Origin: Pseudarthrobacter raffinosi
GTDB lineage: Bacteria > Actinomycetota > Actinomycetes > Actinomycetales > Micrococcaceae
Assembly (NCBI RefSeq): GCF_023913735.1
Contig: NZ_JAMXBH010000012.1
Coordinates: forward strand, 106,737 to 170,736
DNA length: 64,000 nucleotides
Direction: 5' to 3'
The notes under the pieces were generated by a model, which saw nothing but the letters and a program-made list of their open reading frames with translations, had not been told where the DNA came from and did not search any database. This document shows positions 63,216-64,000 of this stretch, one piece after another. Each line of letters begins with the position of its first letter. Position 1 is the stretch's first letter. A program made the translations under genes and the position numbers.

Positions 63216-63902
63216 ATGTTGACTCGCAGACTACTCCAGCTCTTTACCGGCCTCGCCATGTACGGCATCTCCCTGGCCATGTTTATCCGTGCCGGACTTG
63301 GACTGGATCCATGGGATGTTTTCCATCAGGGAGTGGCCGGCCGGACTGGGCTGAGCATCGGCGTGGTGGTCATCATTGTGAGTTTCCTGGTGCTGCTCCT
63401 ATGGATCCCGCTCCGGCAGTGGCCAGGGTTCGGCACGCTCTGCAACGCCGTGCTGGTGGGCGTTTTCGCTGACATCGGCCTCGCGTTGATCCCTGCGTTC
63501 TCGCATCTTGGCGGCCAGATCGGCATGCTTGCCGGTGCCGTGTTGCTGAACGGCATCGCGTCCGCCTGCTACATCGGCGCACGGTTCGGTCCCGGTGCCA
63601 GGGATGGCCTGATGACCGGGCTGGCACGGCGCACCGGCTGGCCCGTGCGGGTCTCGCGCACCCTGATCGAAGTGGTGGTGCTGGGAGTCGGCTGGCTGCT
63701 GGGCGGTTCCGTGGGTGTGGGCACGGTGGTCTACGCCCTCGCCATCGGGCCCTTGGTCCAGCTGTTGCTTCCGCGGTTTATGGTGCCCGCAGCTCTGCCA
63801 GCCGAACCTGCAGTCCTCGAACAGGATGCCGGCGAGTTCGATGCCGCCGAGTTGGACGCTGGCGAGCCGGTCGCCGTCGAACGCGTGGCCAGGACTCCCT
63901 AG
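63216..63902 (+). CDS. YczE/YitT-like membrane protein
   Basis: ATG 63216 gives 228 aa with five or so membrane helices: LTRRLLQLFTGLAMYGISLAMFIRAGLGLDPWDVFHQGVAGRTGL, VVVIIVSFLVLLLWIPL, MLAGAVLLNGIASACYIGARFGPGARDGLMTGLARRTG, and LIEVVVLGVGWLLGG. GLGLDPWDVFHQG and GARFGPGARDGLM are family hallmarks. The last ~30 residues are a polar, acidic tail. It is probably a small-molecule carrier controlled by the divergent MocR protein. Confidence 0.88.
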   Translation: MLTRRLLQLFTGLAMYGISLAMFIRAGLGLDPWDVFHQGVAGRTGLSIGVVVIIVSFLVLLLWIPLRQWPGFGTLCNAVLVGVFADIGLALIPAFSHLGGQIGMLAGAVLLNGIASACYIGARFGPGARDGLMTGLARRTGWPVRVSRTLIEVVVLGVGWLLGGSVGVGTVVYALAIGPLVQLLLPRFMVPAALPAEPAVLEQDAGEFDAAELDAGEPVAVERVARTP

Positions 63903-63931
63903 GACTGCGCTGAACTAAGCGCCATTTGATT

Positions 63932-63976
63932 GGCCGGTTCGGGTATGGCCGCCCGAACCGGCCCCTCAACCTTTTT
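63932..63976 (+). terminator. Intrinsic terminator after YczE-like gene
   Basis: GGCCGGTTCGGG (63932-63943) pairs perfectly with CCCGAACCGGCC (63952-63963) around an 8-base loop and is followed shortly by TTTTT (63972-63976). This is the clearest rho-independent terminator in the window. Confidence 0.85.
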
Positions 63977-64000
63977 CAGTGGGCATCCGACGATCCGGTT

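Overview
The window is high-GC actinobacterial chromosome, and its gene content fits Arthrobacter or Pseudarthrobacter (Micrococcaceae). Supporting signs are a RamB/ScfR-type regulator beside the glyoxylate-shunt genes, a DtxR/IdeR iron box, Arthrobacter-type small conserved proteins, and a sugar-anhydride operon whose dehydrogenase closely resembles my recollection of levoglucosan dehydrogenase from Pseudarthrobacter phenanthrenivorans. I saw no rRNA, tRNA, CRISPR array, insertion sequence or prophage. Most intergenic gaps carry long perfect or near-perfect inverted repeats, some in more than one copy.

Layout. 1-5.8 kb: 5'-truncated view of a Stealth-family sugar phosphotransferase (probable ATT start), a HAD phosphatase, a LytR_C protein pair, TetR, DsbA-like oxidoreductase and GNAT genes. 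5.8-15.6 kb: a minus-strand operon (ribose-type ABC importer, two Gfo/Idh/MocA oxidoreductases, two xylose-isomerase-like TIM barrels and a small monooxygenase-like protein), facing a ROK repressor whose probable operator fills the spacer of the operon promoter. This is best read as levoglucosan (1,6-anhydroglucose) catabolism. A decayed second ROK gene lies just beyond. 16-23.4 kb: hydroxyacid dehydrogenase, CynX-type MFS, aceB and aceA, and an ScfR/RamB-like regulator. 23.5-28.3 kb: Tat-lipoprotein TAXI binding protein, histidine kinase, response regulator and a divergent MHS-family carrier. 28.6-34.1 kb: serpin lipoprotein, two frameshifted genes, a PdxK/ThiD-like kinase, queuosine-precursor transporter and tgt. 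34-43.4 kb: housekeeping and hypothetical genes, an iron-regulated FbpABC importer and a GH76 protein. 43.5-53 kb: SDR/acyl-CoA dehydrogenase pair, DUF1684, F420-type reductase, PEP carboxylase, a secreted protein of unknown role and DedA.

The most novel part is 52.8-57.2 kb. A stand-alone BTAD (SARP-like) regulator and a 67-aa protein precede two paralogous 64-66 aa peptides that share an E-L-L-P-x-R-E-T-L-F block followed by an Asn/Ser/Ala-rich hydrophobic tail. After a hairpin comes one long gene encoding a PqqD/RRE-like domain, an M50 (site-2-protease-like) membrane metalloprotease and an EspI/MinD-like ATPase in a single chain. The junction before the ATPase is a triplicated 18-bp repeat whose last unit is a strong internal ribosome binding site. 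I read this as an undescribed ribosomally made peptide processing or secretion system.

57.2-64 kb: macro-domain protein, RluA-type pseudouridine synthase, a probably leaderless ArsR gene with an Aha1/SRPBCC partner, a TetR/DUF4188 divergent pair sharing a four-half-site operator, and a MocR (YczR-like)/YczE pair ending in an intrinsic terminator.
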